Shown here: positions 36,401-48,140 of the stretch, in pieces
Layout: every line of letters starts with the position of its first letter
How positions within the stretch are numbered: the first letter of the stretch is position 1
The notes under the pieces: model-generated
Databases searched by the model: none
What the model was told of the DNA's origin: nothing
The model's input: the letters and a program-made list of their open reading frames with translations, nothing else
Assembly (NCBI GenBank): GCA_003864495.1
Contig: ML133420.1
Location: 4,364,340-4,428,339, forward strand
Length of the DNA: 64,000 nucleotides
Origin: Nemopilema nomurai
Lineage: Eukaryota; Cnidaria; Scyphozoa; Rhizostomeae; Rhizostomatidae
Reading direction: 5' to 3'
Program-made: the position numbers and the translations under genes

Positions 36401-38751
36401 AAAAGATGTCAGAAAAAGGTGTCAGAAAAAAGATGTCAGAAAAAAGATGTCAGAAAAAAGATGTCAGAAAAAGATGTCAGAAAAAGGTGTCATAAAAAAG
36501 ATGTCAGAAAAAGATGTCAGAAAAAGATGTCAGAAAAAGATGTCAGAAAAAGGTGTCAGAAAAAAGATGTCAGAAAAAAGATGTCAGAAAAAGGTGTCAG
36601 AAAAAAGATGTCAGAAAAAGGTGTGAGAAAAAAGATGTCAGAAAAAAGATGTCAGAAAAAAGATGTCAGAAAAAGATGTCAGAAAAAAGATGTCAGAAAA
36701 AGGTGTCAGAAAAAAGATGTCAGAAAAAAGATGTCAGAAAAAAGATGTCAGAAAAAGATGTCAGAAAAAGGTGTCAGAAAAAAGATGTCAGAAAAAGGTG
36801 TCAGAAAAAAGATGTCAGAAAAAGGTGTCAGAAAAAAGATGTCAGAAAAAAGATGTCAGAAAAAAGATGTCAGAAAAAGATGTCAGAAAAAGATGTCAGA
36901 AAAAGATGTCAGAAAAAGATGTCAGAAAAAGATGTCAGAAAAAGGTGTCAGAAAAAAGATGTCAGAAAAAAGATGTCAGAAAAAGGTGTCAGAAAAAAGA
37001 TGTCAGAAAAAGATGTCAGAAAAAGGTGTCAGAAAAAAGATGTCAGAAAAAGATGTCAGAAAAAAGATGTCAGAAAAAGATGTCAGAAAAAAGATGTCAG
37101 AAAAAGGTGTCAGAAAAAAGATGTCAGAAAAAGATGTCAGAAAAAGGTGTCAGAAAAAAGATGTCAGAAAAAGGTGTCAGAAAAAAGATGTCAGAAAAAG
37201 ATGTCAGAAAAAGATGTCAGAAAAAGATGTCAGAAAAAAGATGTCAGAAAAAAGATGTCAGAAAAAAGATGTCAGAAAAAGATGTCAGAAAAAGATGTCA
37301 GAAAAAAGTCAGAAAAAGATGTCAGAAAAAGGTGTCAGAAAAAAGATGTCAGAAAAAAGATGTCAGAAAAAGGTGTCAGAAAAAAGATGTCAGAAAAAAG
37401 ATGTCAGAAAAAGGTGTCAGAAAAAAGATGTCAGAAAAAGATGTCAGAAAAAGATGTCAGAAAAAGATGTCAGAAAAAGGTGTCAGAAAAAAGATGTCAG
37501 AAAAAGATGTCAGAAAAAGATGTCAGAAAAAGGTGTCAGAAAAAAGATGTCAGAAAAAGATGTCAGAAAAAGGTGTCAGAAAAAAGATGTCAGAAAAAAG
37601 ATGTCAGAAAAAAGATGTCAGAAAAAGATGTCAGAAAAAAGATGTCAGAAAAAGGTGTCAGAAAAAAGATGTCAGAAAAAAGATGTCAGAAAAAAGATGT
37701 CAGAAAAAGATGTCAGAAAAAGATGTCAGAAAAAGATGTCAGAAAAAAGTGGTCAGAAAAAAGATGTCAGAAAAAGATGTCAGAAAAAAGATGTCAGAAA
37801 AAAGATGTCAGAAAAAAGATGTCAGAAAAAAGATGTCAGAAAAAAGATGTCAGAAAAAAGATGTCAGAAATCTTGGTCACGAGCAATCAGAAGCAATATA
37901 ACGAGCGGCTTCATTGAACAGTTGAAAGTAGAGGAACACCGGGGCTTACCTCTCTTTAAATATCATCTTTTCTTCCTCACACCAAATGTTTCTGAACTTT
38001 CTTTCCCTCTCAAATGCTTCGATGTCCCTGATTAATCCTGGGAAGACAGAGCCACAAATGTCAGAAAAACAACATTGTTGATCACCAACTGATCACATTG
38101 TTGATCACCAACTGATCACATGACTCAAGTTGAAGTTGCTAAACGAAGGAAAGTAATTTGTCAATGCCGAAATGACGGTTTAAACTGAGACGTTATCTCA
38201 CCATTTTTGTTTGCGTACTGGATTCTTCGTTCGTACCTGTCCAGCAACTTTGGCGGCTCGACTGCAAGTTGGTGCATTTGCTTCTCGGTCGCCTTAACAA
38301 AAAAGACTTCAGCATGATGCTTATCGTAATGGTGGTTCAATTCCTGTACGCTGGCCATTTCATTCTTGCATTGAAGTCAACAAATTACATAAAACATACA
38401 GCTGACTTTCTACTCCTAGTAACATCCCCACAATATTCCCAGAATATGCAAAATTGAAACGAGCCCCACAGATGGTTTCCATGACTGCTCATCGATTGTC
38501 GCAGATGACACACGAGTGGAGGGAGATGAAAACCCAGCGCTGCCCACTTTTAGTAATGAAACTGACAATTAAGTCATGAAGTTGAGTCCAGCCTGCGTTC
38601 AGCATGACTAAACAACTACAGCAACAAATATATATCAAGAAGTAGTCACCGGGGCTCAAGCCGATGAGGCGTAGGCGCAGATGAGCAAAACAAAGTGAAT
38701 AATCTAATTGCGAATCATTACAAATGCAAAAGTAAGTAGGTAAGTAAGTAG

Positions 38752-38798
<47 letters not shown>

Positions 38799-41700
38799 GG
38801 TAAGTAAGTAGGTAAGTAGGCGAACCTCTAACTCGCTCAGATTATCAACAATCTCTTCGAATTCGGCCTCGCTTCGAGCTAATGGTCCCCAGTTTGTCCT
38901 CGCTCCGAACCTGAAAAGAGCAAAGCGTTGATGTGAAATGACCCTTCCCTAGGCCTGCTCTCAATGACTCCCTCTTAACTCCGAGCTCTCCAAATGCAAC
39001 ATTACATCACCTACTTCTGACTTGTGAAAATGCGGTTTCATGAACCATTATTCGTGATACCTAATACCTTTTGTTACCATCTACCTTTTCATCTCAATTC
39101 GCATAAATAGCGTAATTCAGTTAGTCTAGTCAGTTCTGACCAGCTTGGGGTTCACCTCTTAAACTCCGCCTCCTCTTAAACGCCTCCTCTTAAACTTTTC
39201 TACCAACAAGCTACCTGCCTTGTCACCATAGCAACAAGAAACCAACCTTGTCCCCATAGCAACATGCTACCCACCTGGTCATCCGCTCTTGCTGCTCTCT
39301 TTGCCTCTTAATCTCTGGAAACTCCCTTTCGTAAAATGCTCGTACTTTGGCCAATTTGGCTCTGCGAAGAGTGAAAAATTGTCTGCTTCAATAAAATAGG
39401 TGAATCGAAAAATTGTCTGCTACAATAAAATACTCCATTAAACTCTGATTTGTGACAACGAAGGAGCTAACACCGAGAGACAAGATTCACTGAAAACTGT
39501 ACTGATAACACGCGTACTTCCTCTTCATGTTGCTTTCAATCCGCTCCAGTTTCTTCAACCAGGTCTCCTTTTGCTTCTTATACTGTTCCTTAAGAGCTGC
39601 ATCCTGCAAAGGAGGGAAGTATCCATCAACATTGAAGGATGCATCATTGAGACATGCTCAGATACTTCATCTTGACTGGCTTGAGAAGATAAGTCTCTCG
39701 AGATATGAAACAAATCGAGCAGGCCAGCCAGTCCACTTCCGGTCCAAAACAGAGTCAGCCAATCACATCGCCGCACAGCACCGTTGTAGAAGCCTGACTA
39801 CTCTCTGCTTCAGATTCAAGTACCTGAAGCAAGCTAGTCGAATCAATCGCAAAGTGTCGGAGGACTCAATTGAAAGACTCACCTTTTTGACCTGAGCAAG
39901 TCTCTTCATTTGCAAAAACTTTACCAGTTTTGACCGAAAGCGTTTGTGCCTGCGAAAAGAAAACGATATTAGCTTTATAAAGGTGATGGATAGCTTCAAA
40001 AAGAGACTTTTCGCGACATCAAAACAAGGCTTCTCGATTTTTTGATTTAAACATAGAGCTATTACCGACAGCCTCGAACCTTGATGGTTCATCTAAAGAC
40101 ATTGAATACCAAATATCTACTGGCCATTGCACAAAATAATAGACATACAAGAGTCAGTCGAATAGTGCTTAATATTGGTACGAACTAGAACACATGTAAG
40201 ATACAGATACCTTCGTATGTTGTCAAAGTAGAATGGCAAGTCCGATGGTTGGTAGTACAGTGGCTGAAAAAGGATATCTCATTGCAAACAAGACAGGCCC
40301 ATGCTTTTCCACCAACAAACAGCTGATCACAAATAAATACCGGTTTCGATAGACAAATTATCGTTTCCTCTATTAAACGCCCACCCCCTTCAAGCACTTA
40401 ACAAAAGAGCGGTACTTTATTTGAGAAAAATAATACGAGAACAATCAAGAAAGCATTTGTTATTTCAACCTAATTGATACACCATATGTGAGGCACCACA
40501 CAAAGTGCTTCTGTTTTAATGGCTGCTGTGATATACAGACGTGTTCACTAGCCGACAACATGCAAGGTATAAGTTTGATTTGTTTGATTGATTTAGAAAC
40601 TGTCTCATTATGCGTTAACGTGCAAAAATGCCTCCTTGTTTCAAAAGCAATGAGTGGTATGGAACTGCAACAAAACAATACTCTTCAAATCACTGGCAAT
40701 CGGTCAAATGGCATGGTTCAAAGTAATGGGCACCCAACCTTGAAGGTAAGGCCCGTTGTCATGGGTTGCAGGAACCTACCTTTGACGTCACCTCCGGGGA
40801 GTAACTCGACGGCCACAGTTGCACATGCGACACTTTTGCCTTGATCTAAACTCAGATCAAAAGAAATATAATCAGGAATGGTTGGCGGAGCATCTGACGT
40901 CACAACAGTCGATTCAGGACAATCACTTATTAAGAAATTGTGGTGTCTGCACTACAATGCAGTTTAATTTGATGGCGTCAGTTCCAATCAGGCTAAATGA
41001 TGGATGCAATCAGTTTCTAACAGAAAGTTACAGTTTGCTTGCTAGTTTTGGTGGTGTGTTCAATGTGATGTAGCTATCGTTTTGTATGTGTTACTATGAC
41101 CGTTTGATAGACATGCACGAAACGTTCCTAGCAAATTAATCAATATGTTGGATTAACCTATAAAAAACAAGCGACTGTTTCAAAGTGACGTTTGCTCCGG
41201 GTCAGACCTATTAGTATGGATGACCCATTGTCTACGATTCTGAGATGACGCACCTCAAAATCAATTAAACGTCATCAAAGACATTCGTTTACCTGATTCT
41301 CCTTATAGACCTTGGAAACGAGGTCGAAGTTTCGCAGCCTGAACTTCTCGAAGAAGAACTGCAACAACTCTTCATTTTCATTGTTTGCTTCTTCCGCGGC
41401 ATCTTGGTCCTTCTCCTCTTCTTTTACCTTGTCAGCACCTTCAATTGTTTTCTTCAACTGAGTTAGTTCCTTTTCCAGCTGTTGCTACAACAAATGAGAC
41501 AAATCATCAAGGGACCTCAGCAAATTAGACATCATTTCCTGCTTCAATTTCAGGCAAATGAAGAAACGGAAGGAAAGGAGCAAACAATCAAAATGAAGTA
41601 ATAAAAAATTTGACGACAAGTAAAAAGCATTCACCTGCATTGTATCAAGGTTCTTGATATCTTCTTCGCATTCGACGATCTCTTTGTCCATACTATCGAG

Positions 41701-44619
41701 TCTTGAGATCAGCTCTTCTTCGGTTTTTGGCGGCTCTCTTTCCAGGGGTGGTTGCGTTTCTAGAAACAAGTGCCAACAAGTCTCATCACTCTAATCAGAC
41801 AGTTTACAGACCAAAATGGCATTTTCAACAAATGTAGCAGAAAGTAAAGTAGCGTCAATACGTAATGTCAATACGTAATGTCCATGTGTAATGTCCATGT
41901 GTAATGTCCATGTGTAGCATCAATATGTAATGTCCATGTGTGAGTGTCCACGTATAATGTCAATTATGCTTAGAATATGCTTGACTCATTTCCCGGTCTG
42001 ATATTCCGTTTGATATGAACGTGCAGATTTCTATCACTTAACCTCGTTCTTGTGATACGATTTTTACACTTGATTTCTGAAGAAATGGCAGCGAGGGAAA
42101 AATTCTGAGGCTGGGCAATATGCTCGGTATATGCTGTTTTTGAAGCATGCGAGCATATGTACGCTTTCAAGCTTTATGCCTATAGAAAGCTTTATGCTTA
42201 TAGAAAACTGTACCCTTCATTTTACTTTAGAATCATAAACGTTGGATCAATTACTTGATAACGTTGGATAAGAAACTTGAATATAAAACTTAAATAAGAA
42301 ACTTGAATAAGAAACTAGAACAAGAAACTTGAATAAGAAACTAGACTGGGCAGGCTGCTTCATGATAACTGCCCTGTGTACATTTATCTTCTTCGATGAG
42401 CACATGACACGAGCAGGAAACAGCTCAAGAAAAACTACCTTTGCCAGTGGCCTTTTCCGAGGTGGCTTGGCATTCCTCGACTGACAGAACAGGGTCCCAT
42501 CCCACAGGCACATTTCTCGTGCTATTTCCATCCTCAGGAAGTAGAGGGACAACATCTTTAGTGTCCAATGGTTTGCTTCCAACTGGATCTAGATGCACCA
42601 CACTAGGCCGTACTTCCGTCTCACGAGCTTCAACATTGGTTCTCTCTTCAACATTGGTTCTCTCTTCAACATTGGTTCTCTCTTCAACATTGGTTCTCTC
42701 TTCAACATTGGTTCTCTCTTCAACATTGGTTCTCTCTTCAACAGGAACGGGGGATATGCTTTCCAGCTTTGCCTCTACCCGTGGTCCATCTTCTCCATGC
42801 ACGGGTATGTCTTGAAACTGAGGCTTTGCAAGTGCCATCGGGGCTTCATCTGCCTGGTGTCCCGTGTGCGAGTCCATGTCTTGCCTTGCCAGCCTTTGCT
42901 TTAATCCGTGCTCTGTCTCTTCAAACGACCGCTTCCGCTCTGCATTCCTTCCCATTTCATCTGCATCAGGGATGTCCACTGGTTCATCTAGCCTAAACGG
43001 ACCTCTCCCTTCCAGGAACCCATGCCTTTTTTCTGCTTCCCCGCGTCTCTCTCTGTCATCATCTCCTTTGGAGGGTGTATGTCCTTGATCACTCAATTGG
43101 CTTTCGATTTCTTTAAGACAGTCTGCGTGCTGGACAGCTTGTGGTACCAGCTTCTTGCTCATGCTGCACTCCCGCGCAGAGGCTCCTCTTTCGGGCAACT
43201 CAATGGCAAGCGGGCCTTGGTCACCTTCCTGGTACTTCCGCGCATGCTTATGATACGTTGAAGCTATCCTCTGGTAATCGCGTTCCGTGGGTACCTTTGG
43301 GCCCGGTCGGCTTCCGTGGAACACTCTGGCACGGTTAGAGTATGCTGATCTTCCATCGTCAGATCGATAGCTAAACGTGTGCCTCTGCTCGCTGAAGGCA
43401 TGGGGGTCGGGTTCCGGATAGGAGCCTCCTTTCATTCTAAAATCGTGGCTTCTTGAAGGGTAGACGTGTGATCGCCAGGAGTAGACCTCATCCCCCCGGC
43501 TGAGCCCAGGCGGCTCGTGTGCGTATACATGATGTCTAATGGGCATCCCCGAAGCCCCAAGGCCGTGTGATCCAGGGTAAACCGCCTCCTCAGAAGTCCA
43601 AAACTTCTTGGGGACCCGGGGAGGCATGTTATATTCAAAGGAAGGCCTTCTACTGCCGCCGTAACTTCTTCCAGGATCAAGGTCACTGTAATAAAATTCC
43701 CATAGATTCGATTTGAGTGAAATCTCCCTTTTAATAGATACAATTAAAAGACTTACTGATACAAAAGCAGTTTATACGCGGCTTCGTCCTCGAGATAAAA
43801 TGTTGCAAGACCAAAAATAAATTGTCTCTTGTTTGCCTGTGCAATGAAGAGCCGTGATTATTTGAAACTTGTTAAGAGTCTGATAATAGATGGGGATTGA
43901 AGACGACTTAGAATTAACTTCGGTAGTACAAGGTGAGGGTAGCCTTCGAAGAGAGGAGCTTTCGAAATTTGTTCCATTGATTTCGAAACTATGTCCAGAT
44001 CTAGTGCTAAACTGAAGCACCGGTGGCTAACGACCATTGTGACGTCACTCATGCTTACCCTGGCATTTTTGGATCCTTATCAGGAATGGCACCGAAGTCA
44101 GTGTACAGGCCGAAGTCCGAGTCCTGCAAACGAAACCAAAAGAAAATGAATCTGGGCCTGCATTTGTACCAAGTGTGTGCCAATTATACAACTACCGCCT
44201 GATGCTTGGGTTGAAAAATTGCAATGTCAGACAGGTATCCCAGACAGGTAAATCTGATTATGGTCCTGCTAGTATCAAAATGTCAAAATGTGGTCACACG
44301 AGACGTCTTTAAAGAAGACAGGTCATAAACCGCATTTGTTAAAAAAGACGTACAAATGACTGTACCTTTTCGGTGGCATTCTCATAGCGTTCCCTGTATC
44401 TTTCATTGTACCTGAATCTTTTAGGGGCTGAACCAAACTCGCTGTTGTAAAAAGAAAAAATTTTTGCTAACAAGTTATCAGATAAATAGGATCAGCATAT
44501 GCTACGAAGGTTAAGCTTTTTAACATCATGACCTGTTCACGGTGTCTCAGCCAAGGGAAAAGCGTTCACCTGTTAGACTCAGCAATGTGGTTGCCACCAG
44601 TCCCATACCAGGAACCCAT
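27457..44619 (-). CDS. NCOR: Nuclear receptor corepressor (NCoR/SMRT), 22 exons, about 2581 aa
   Basis: NCoR/SMRT is the nuclear scaffold that binds and activates HDAC3 and recruits TBL1 and GPS2. Exons, 5' to 3': 44619-44570, 44441-44366, 44123-44059, 43685-42439, 41759-41635, 41484-41293, 40845-40780, 40263-40211, 39949-39883, 39603-39518, 39361-39275, 38910-38826, 38343-38202, 38037-37950, 34841-34787, 34432-34325, 33800-33724, 33590-33298, 32921-32865, 32731-32595, 32462-31940, 31523-27457; sum 7746 nt, in frame. Landmarks: RRPSFEYN near 70, [14 protein letters not shown] coiled coil near 495, PLYYQPSD near 608, [16 protein letters not shown] near 687, [14 protein letters not shown] (deacetylase-activating domain) near 752, SANT1 with SECVLYYY near 830, SANT2 with [11 protein letters not shown] and [12 protein letters not shown] near 1010-1045, long disordered tail ending YEPLSDED, like the vertebrate end YETLSDSE. 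The start ATG has G at -3 and +4; the GTCTTT donor at 33298 is weak. The final exon alone is 4067 nt. Confidence 0.95.
33140..33245. repeat. Imperfect tandem duplication, about 60 bp
   Basis: Two related blocks sharing GACAAAAATAAGACAAAA and a following CAGTGAC. They lie in the NCoR intron between exons 33590-33298 and 32921-32865. Confidence 0.7.
34255..34315. repeat. 29-bp tandem duplication
   Basis: ATGAAATACGAGGCACACAA with the following AGGCCAA occurs twice in direct succession, just 3' of the NCoR SANT1 exon donor (34325) in the minus-strand gene. Confidence 0.9.
35032..37868. repeat. 2.8-kb minisatellite, 13/14-bp units, about 210 copies
   Basis: The array consists of three monomers: AAAAAGATGTCAG (13), AAAAAAGATGTCAG (14) and AAAAAGGTGTCAG (13). 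The G-variant is nearly always followed by the 14-bp form, giving a frequent 27-bp dimer. Rare damaged units are GTGGTCAG (near 35110 and 37749), a shortened AAAAAGTCAG (near 35836 and 37305), a CATAAA unit (36490) and a GTGAG unit (36623). It fills most of the 3.1-kb NCoR intron between exons 38037-37950 and 34841-34787. The plus strand is strongly purine-rich. Long plus-strand ORFs here (up to 996 codons) are an artefact of a unit without stop codons. Confidence 0.98.
38057..38069. repeat. Isolated monomer-like copy of the 13-bp satellite
   Basis: AATGTCAGAAAAA matches the array monomer GATGTCAGAAAAA at 12 of 13 positions. It is separated from the array by NCoR exon 38037-37950. Confidence 0.5.
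38072..38122. repeat. Tandem duplication, about 24 bp
   Basis: ATTGTTGATCACCAACTGAT with the following CACA occurs twice in a row in the NCoR intron between exons 38343-38202 and 38037-37950. Confidence 0.95.
38732..38820. repeat. (TAAG)n microsatellite with TAGG variants
   Basis: An AAGTAAGTAAGTAGGT tetranucleotide tract about 90 bp long. It abuts the NCoR 5' splice site at 38826, a weak GAG/GTTCGC donor. On the plus strand it is a series of GTAAGT words. Confidence 0.95.
39372..39435. repeat. Tandem duplication, about 33 bp
   Basis: GAAAAATTGTCTGCTTCAAT followed by AAAATA occurs twice with small changes (CTTC/CTAC), in the NCoR intron upstream of exon 39361-39275. Confidence 0.9.
41853..41965. 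repeat. About 15-bp minisatellite, degenerate
   Basis: Repeats of GTAATGTCCATGT and GTAATGTCAATAC in the NCoR intron between exons 43685-42439 and 41759-41635. Confidence 0.9.
42268..42345. repeat. 14-15-bp minisatellite, degenerate
   Basis: Repeats of AATAAGAAACTTG and AATAAGAAACTAG in the same NCoR intron as the 41853-41965 array, close to the donor of exon 43685-42439. Confidence 0.9.
42632..42744. repeat. 18-bp in-frame minisatellite in NCoR coding sequence
   Basis: Six tandem copies of an 18-bp unit (TTCAACATTGGTTCTCTC on the plus strand) encode repeated VEERTN in NCoR exon 43685-42439, about residues 400-440. The copies are almost identical in DNA, pointing to recent expansion. The unit length keeps the reading frame. 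Confidence 0.95.
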
Positions 44620-47173
44620 GCCATGTTGTTTCGGCTGTCCCTCCCGTCTTTCCCTGTATTTAAAAAAATGGAAGTGCACTTCATCAGTTGGTTTAAACAA
44701 AATCAAAGTTTCCTTTCAAAGTGAATTTGTGAAAAAGGATCATAAAAGGTTGATAGACCATAGCCCAATGTGCACATAAATGAAATAGAACTGCACCAAC
44801 AACGAATGAGAATGAACTATAATTAAAAATTTCAGAAACATAGTTTCTTGGATTGAGAATATTTAATTTGGCTGAGACCAATTAGCTTGCTTCTTTATTT
44901 CTATGAAATATTGACTCTGTTTATGTAATTTTCCTTGGCAAAATTTTGGTATATTGAGAAACTTCAACAGAACTACAAATTTGTGGATGAAACTACATGG
45001 TTGAAGGCAAAATTAATAATTTTTCAATAAATTCAACACCCTGCTGTTTCATAGACTCTTATAACTATAGCTTAATACTTATGAAATTACCTGTCTTTCT
45101 TGCCACATATCTTTCTATATACTTCAATAAAAAGCTATATTATATCAATATCTAACTTATCGGAATGTTCCCTGACTTTTCTGGCTTTTTTTGACCTTAA
45201 AAACATACCACTCTTTTTGAGGATCATTAAGTCTACTGTGGACAGTGGCAATGATAATACAAAAGACAAATAATACAAATAACACAAAAGACAATAATCA
45301 ACAAATACCTGTGACCATGAAAACCAGATCCTTGTCGGGACATTTTTACCTTTGTCAGTTCAGCAGGTATAGCACTCTTCATGCATGTTCAGTGATTCAG
45401 GTGGAAAGTGTTATTCTGGGCATTTGACTGACATTTCGTCTAAAACAAAGACCTGTAAAAACACTAAATTAAAACATCCCTGCAAAGTGCAAACAATAAA
45501 CCCAAATTCAGATATCAAAAATCATTTAAATAGAAGTACAATCCTTGAATAGAAATGGCAATACAGCCAATGCTGGGAATAAAATGATTGGGGTGCAATG
45601 AATTGCACTTATTGTTGTGCCCAGGCATGCAATGATGACCCTTTAGAGTGATGTGTGCAGGTTTTTTGAGGGAGAAACTTGCACTTCTTAGAAACAAAAG
45701 GCATGTACCAAGACATGGGCATGTGATTGAACACCATTTCTCCCATTCCTAGCTCATAATTCAATAATTAGAAACAAATAAATCCTTGCATGAGTGAAAA
45801 GATGTGTTTTTCTTTACTGCGAGAAAATTTATTAAGCTTAAAGCAAAATGTTAGGCTTTAGAAATCATTGCTCATTGAGCTTTTGATATGGTAGCAAAAA
45901 TTTGTCCTTTTCATAAATCAGTTTGCTGCAGGTAAATATTTTAGTAGTCGATGTGGAAAAAATGAAAAGAATAGGGAGGACAACAAGATTAACAGATTCA
46001 GATAAATCTTTATAATTACAAAAAATTGTCACAAAAAATTGATGAGTGAAGACTGATGGAAAGTGCTCTAGCTACAGCTGTGGTGCCAAAACAAAAATTG
46101 AGAACTTCAAAACAAAGGGAAACTCTTTGTGGGTTTAAAGAATCTCCTAGTGTAACTCAGAAGTACTGCATGAAAATATTAATTCACAGATTCCTGTGCA
46201 TAAAAAGTGTGTACAGATAGGTGCTCTCTAATAGAATTTTCAAACTATCTACTAGGCTCTTCAAAATTATATTCAATTCTGTTGCAATCTTTGTATAAAC
46301 TAACTGCAACATCACATGAACTTGGTTTTATAGCCTCCAACCAACTACAGATGCACAGAGCCAGCAACGAGGGGGTCAAATAATTCAAGAGTTCACTCAA
46401 CATCTTATTTGTCAATGCTTTTCTCCTAAATATGTTTGATTTGACATTTATAAAGAATGTTTATTGACCTAGCCTTGCCTTATGTTTCCTAATGAAGTCT
46501 AATTCCTTATGTTTTGCAGTCTACTCTATTTAAATTTATCTGTGCAAATGAGTACTTAGGTTCAATTGCACACCATTGCAAGCCTTGGCACCACAAGGAA
46601 TGTGGTTTATTATACATAATTTTATTTTTTGCATTGCCTGTAATGTCACAAAATGTATTTGTGATATGACAACATATCTCAATATTTATGCACTGTATTT
46701 ATACACATCAACAAAGCAAAGAAAATATGGACCCAGCATATAAGAAAGAATAGGAGAATCACTGGGTGGTGGATATTGAGGGTGAACTATTCTTTTCTCC
46801 TGGCTGGGAAAATTCCTTCAATAAAAAGATTTCTGATTCTATCCTTAGCTGGCCAAAAACAGATTTAGTAATTCTACCACAATCCTTGATAAAAGCAAGC
46901 TTTCTTGACGAAAGTAGGTGGAACCGTTGGTTCAGTATAAACTAAGCAAGCTTTATTGACTCTTATTTGCAGCACTGCTTTCACCCGTCTATTTTCATAT
47001 GACGTGACAAGAGAGAATTCGCCGTGGAAAGACAGAACCGGGCCTAATAAACATTGTACAAACAAACAGCTGTACCGATCATTTTCCGGATAACAATACA
47101 TTCCAGCATTATCCGTTAAATAAAAGCAACATCTCAGATTTCAGATGAGTTACTGATTTACCGCAATACTACT

Positions 47174-47440
47174 TACTTCGCATAGATACCGTGGTAACAC
47201 GTAAGGCCTTCCCATCAATAGCCACTATCCGCGAACGCCATATTTGCTTTTGAAATTGCAGCGCAAAGGCCTCTGGGATCGTACCAGCTGCTGCGCACTT
47301 GGTCGAGAAAACACCAGAGAAAGGTTCGCTGTGATTGCTTCTGGCAATTTTCATAATCTTTCTGCAATTATTTGTGATCAAAGCCTGGCTTTTCCGCCAT
47401 TTGTAGTATTTGATGATGCAATCGGTCACGTTCCTATTTT
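47174..47440 (-). other. Candidate 5' exon upstream of NCoR, or a small unknown ORF
   Basis: On the minus strand a roughly 90-codon open stretch ends at a very strong donor (GAA/GTAAGT, exon end 47174). I do not recognise the protein. Because NCoR's translation start is in an exon preceded by an acceptor (AAATACAG before 44657), NCoR needs at least one upstream 5' UTR exon, and this segment is a reasonable candidate. No direct evidence links them. Confidence 0.25.
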
Positions 47441-48088
47441 CAATGCAATTTTAGCTTAGACACACATGGATTATGGCCTGATTACTTTGGACCTTTTGAG
47501 GAAAAACCTGAAACCATGCACCCCAAACGGTATGATTTCACACCGAAAAAATTTGAATTAAAAATAAAATTAATACATAAATTGAACATGTAAATGAATA
47601 AGAGTCTGTATAACAAGAAACTAATTTAATACAGCTTGTATACCATACTAACAAGGCAAACTCTCACTCATATTACATTACATGTTGGGAAACACTAGAA
47701 AATAGCTGAGAGCTTTGATTGCGTAATTCTGCAGAAATCAGACGTCTTACCTGATATCTAATCAATTCGAAGAAGAATTTGAAAAAGATGCCAGTCGGAG
47801 CAAAAATTCTAGCTTTGACGATCCTGAAAAACTTATATTTCATAAAACAATCAGATTGACTCAATTTGGCTAGGAAATTCTACATTCAAAATTCACCTTG
47901 AACGTTATTAGAGCTTTCGCCCTTGAAACGAAAGCCTACATGCAAGCGCTCAAGCCCCAGGATATCACACCAAAGGCGACAAATGTGTGGGGACTCTGGG
48001 GTATAGATTTTTTTAACGATTTGAAAACCACATGATTTTCGATCCCTTTTGTTGAACTAATGTATTTATTGGTTTTCTCGCCCGTTTT

Positions 48089-48140
48089 ATTCACACTGAA
48101 GATGACTCTTGATAGAGTCGAAACGTATGCGTCACTGAAT
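48089..48140 (+). ncRNA. Hammerhead-ribozyme-like fold (candidate, probably degenerate)
   Basis: Core words in hammerhead order: CTGAAGA (48096-48102), a 6-bp hairpin GACTCT/AGAGTC with TGAT loop (48104-48119), GAAA (48120-48123), a minimal stem III CG/CG with TATG loop closed by A-T (48123-48132), and C133 as the position before the predicted cut. Stem I arms ATTCA (48089-48093) and TGAAT (48136-48140) pair. Defects are one extra T after CTGAAGA and a 2x2 mismatch (CA/AC) at the base of stem I. Minimal-stem-III type I hammerheads are typical of Penelope-like elements and retrozymes, so this may be a relic of one. Confidence 0.3.

Noticed and set aside
34897..38035. Overlapping plus-strand ORFs of 412-996 codons rich in MSEK, RCQKK and DVRK
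   Set aside because: They are the same 13/14-bp satellite read in several frames. The unit lacks stop codons, the frames are all equally open, and the region lies antisense within an NCoR intron and runs over an NCoR exon.
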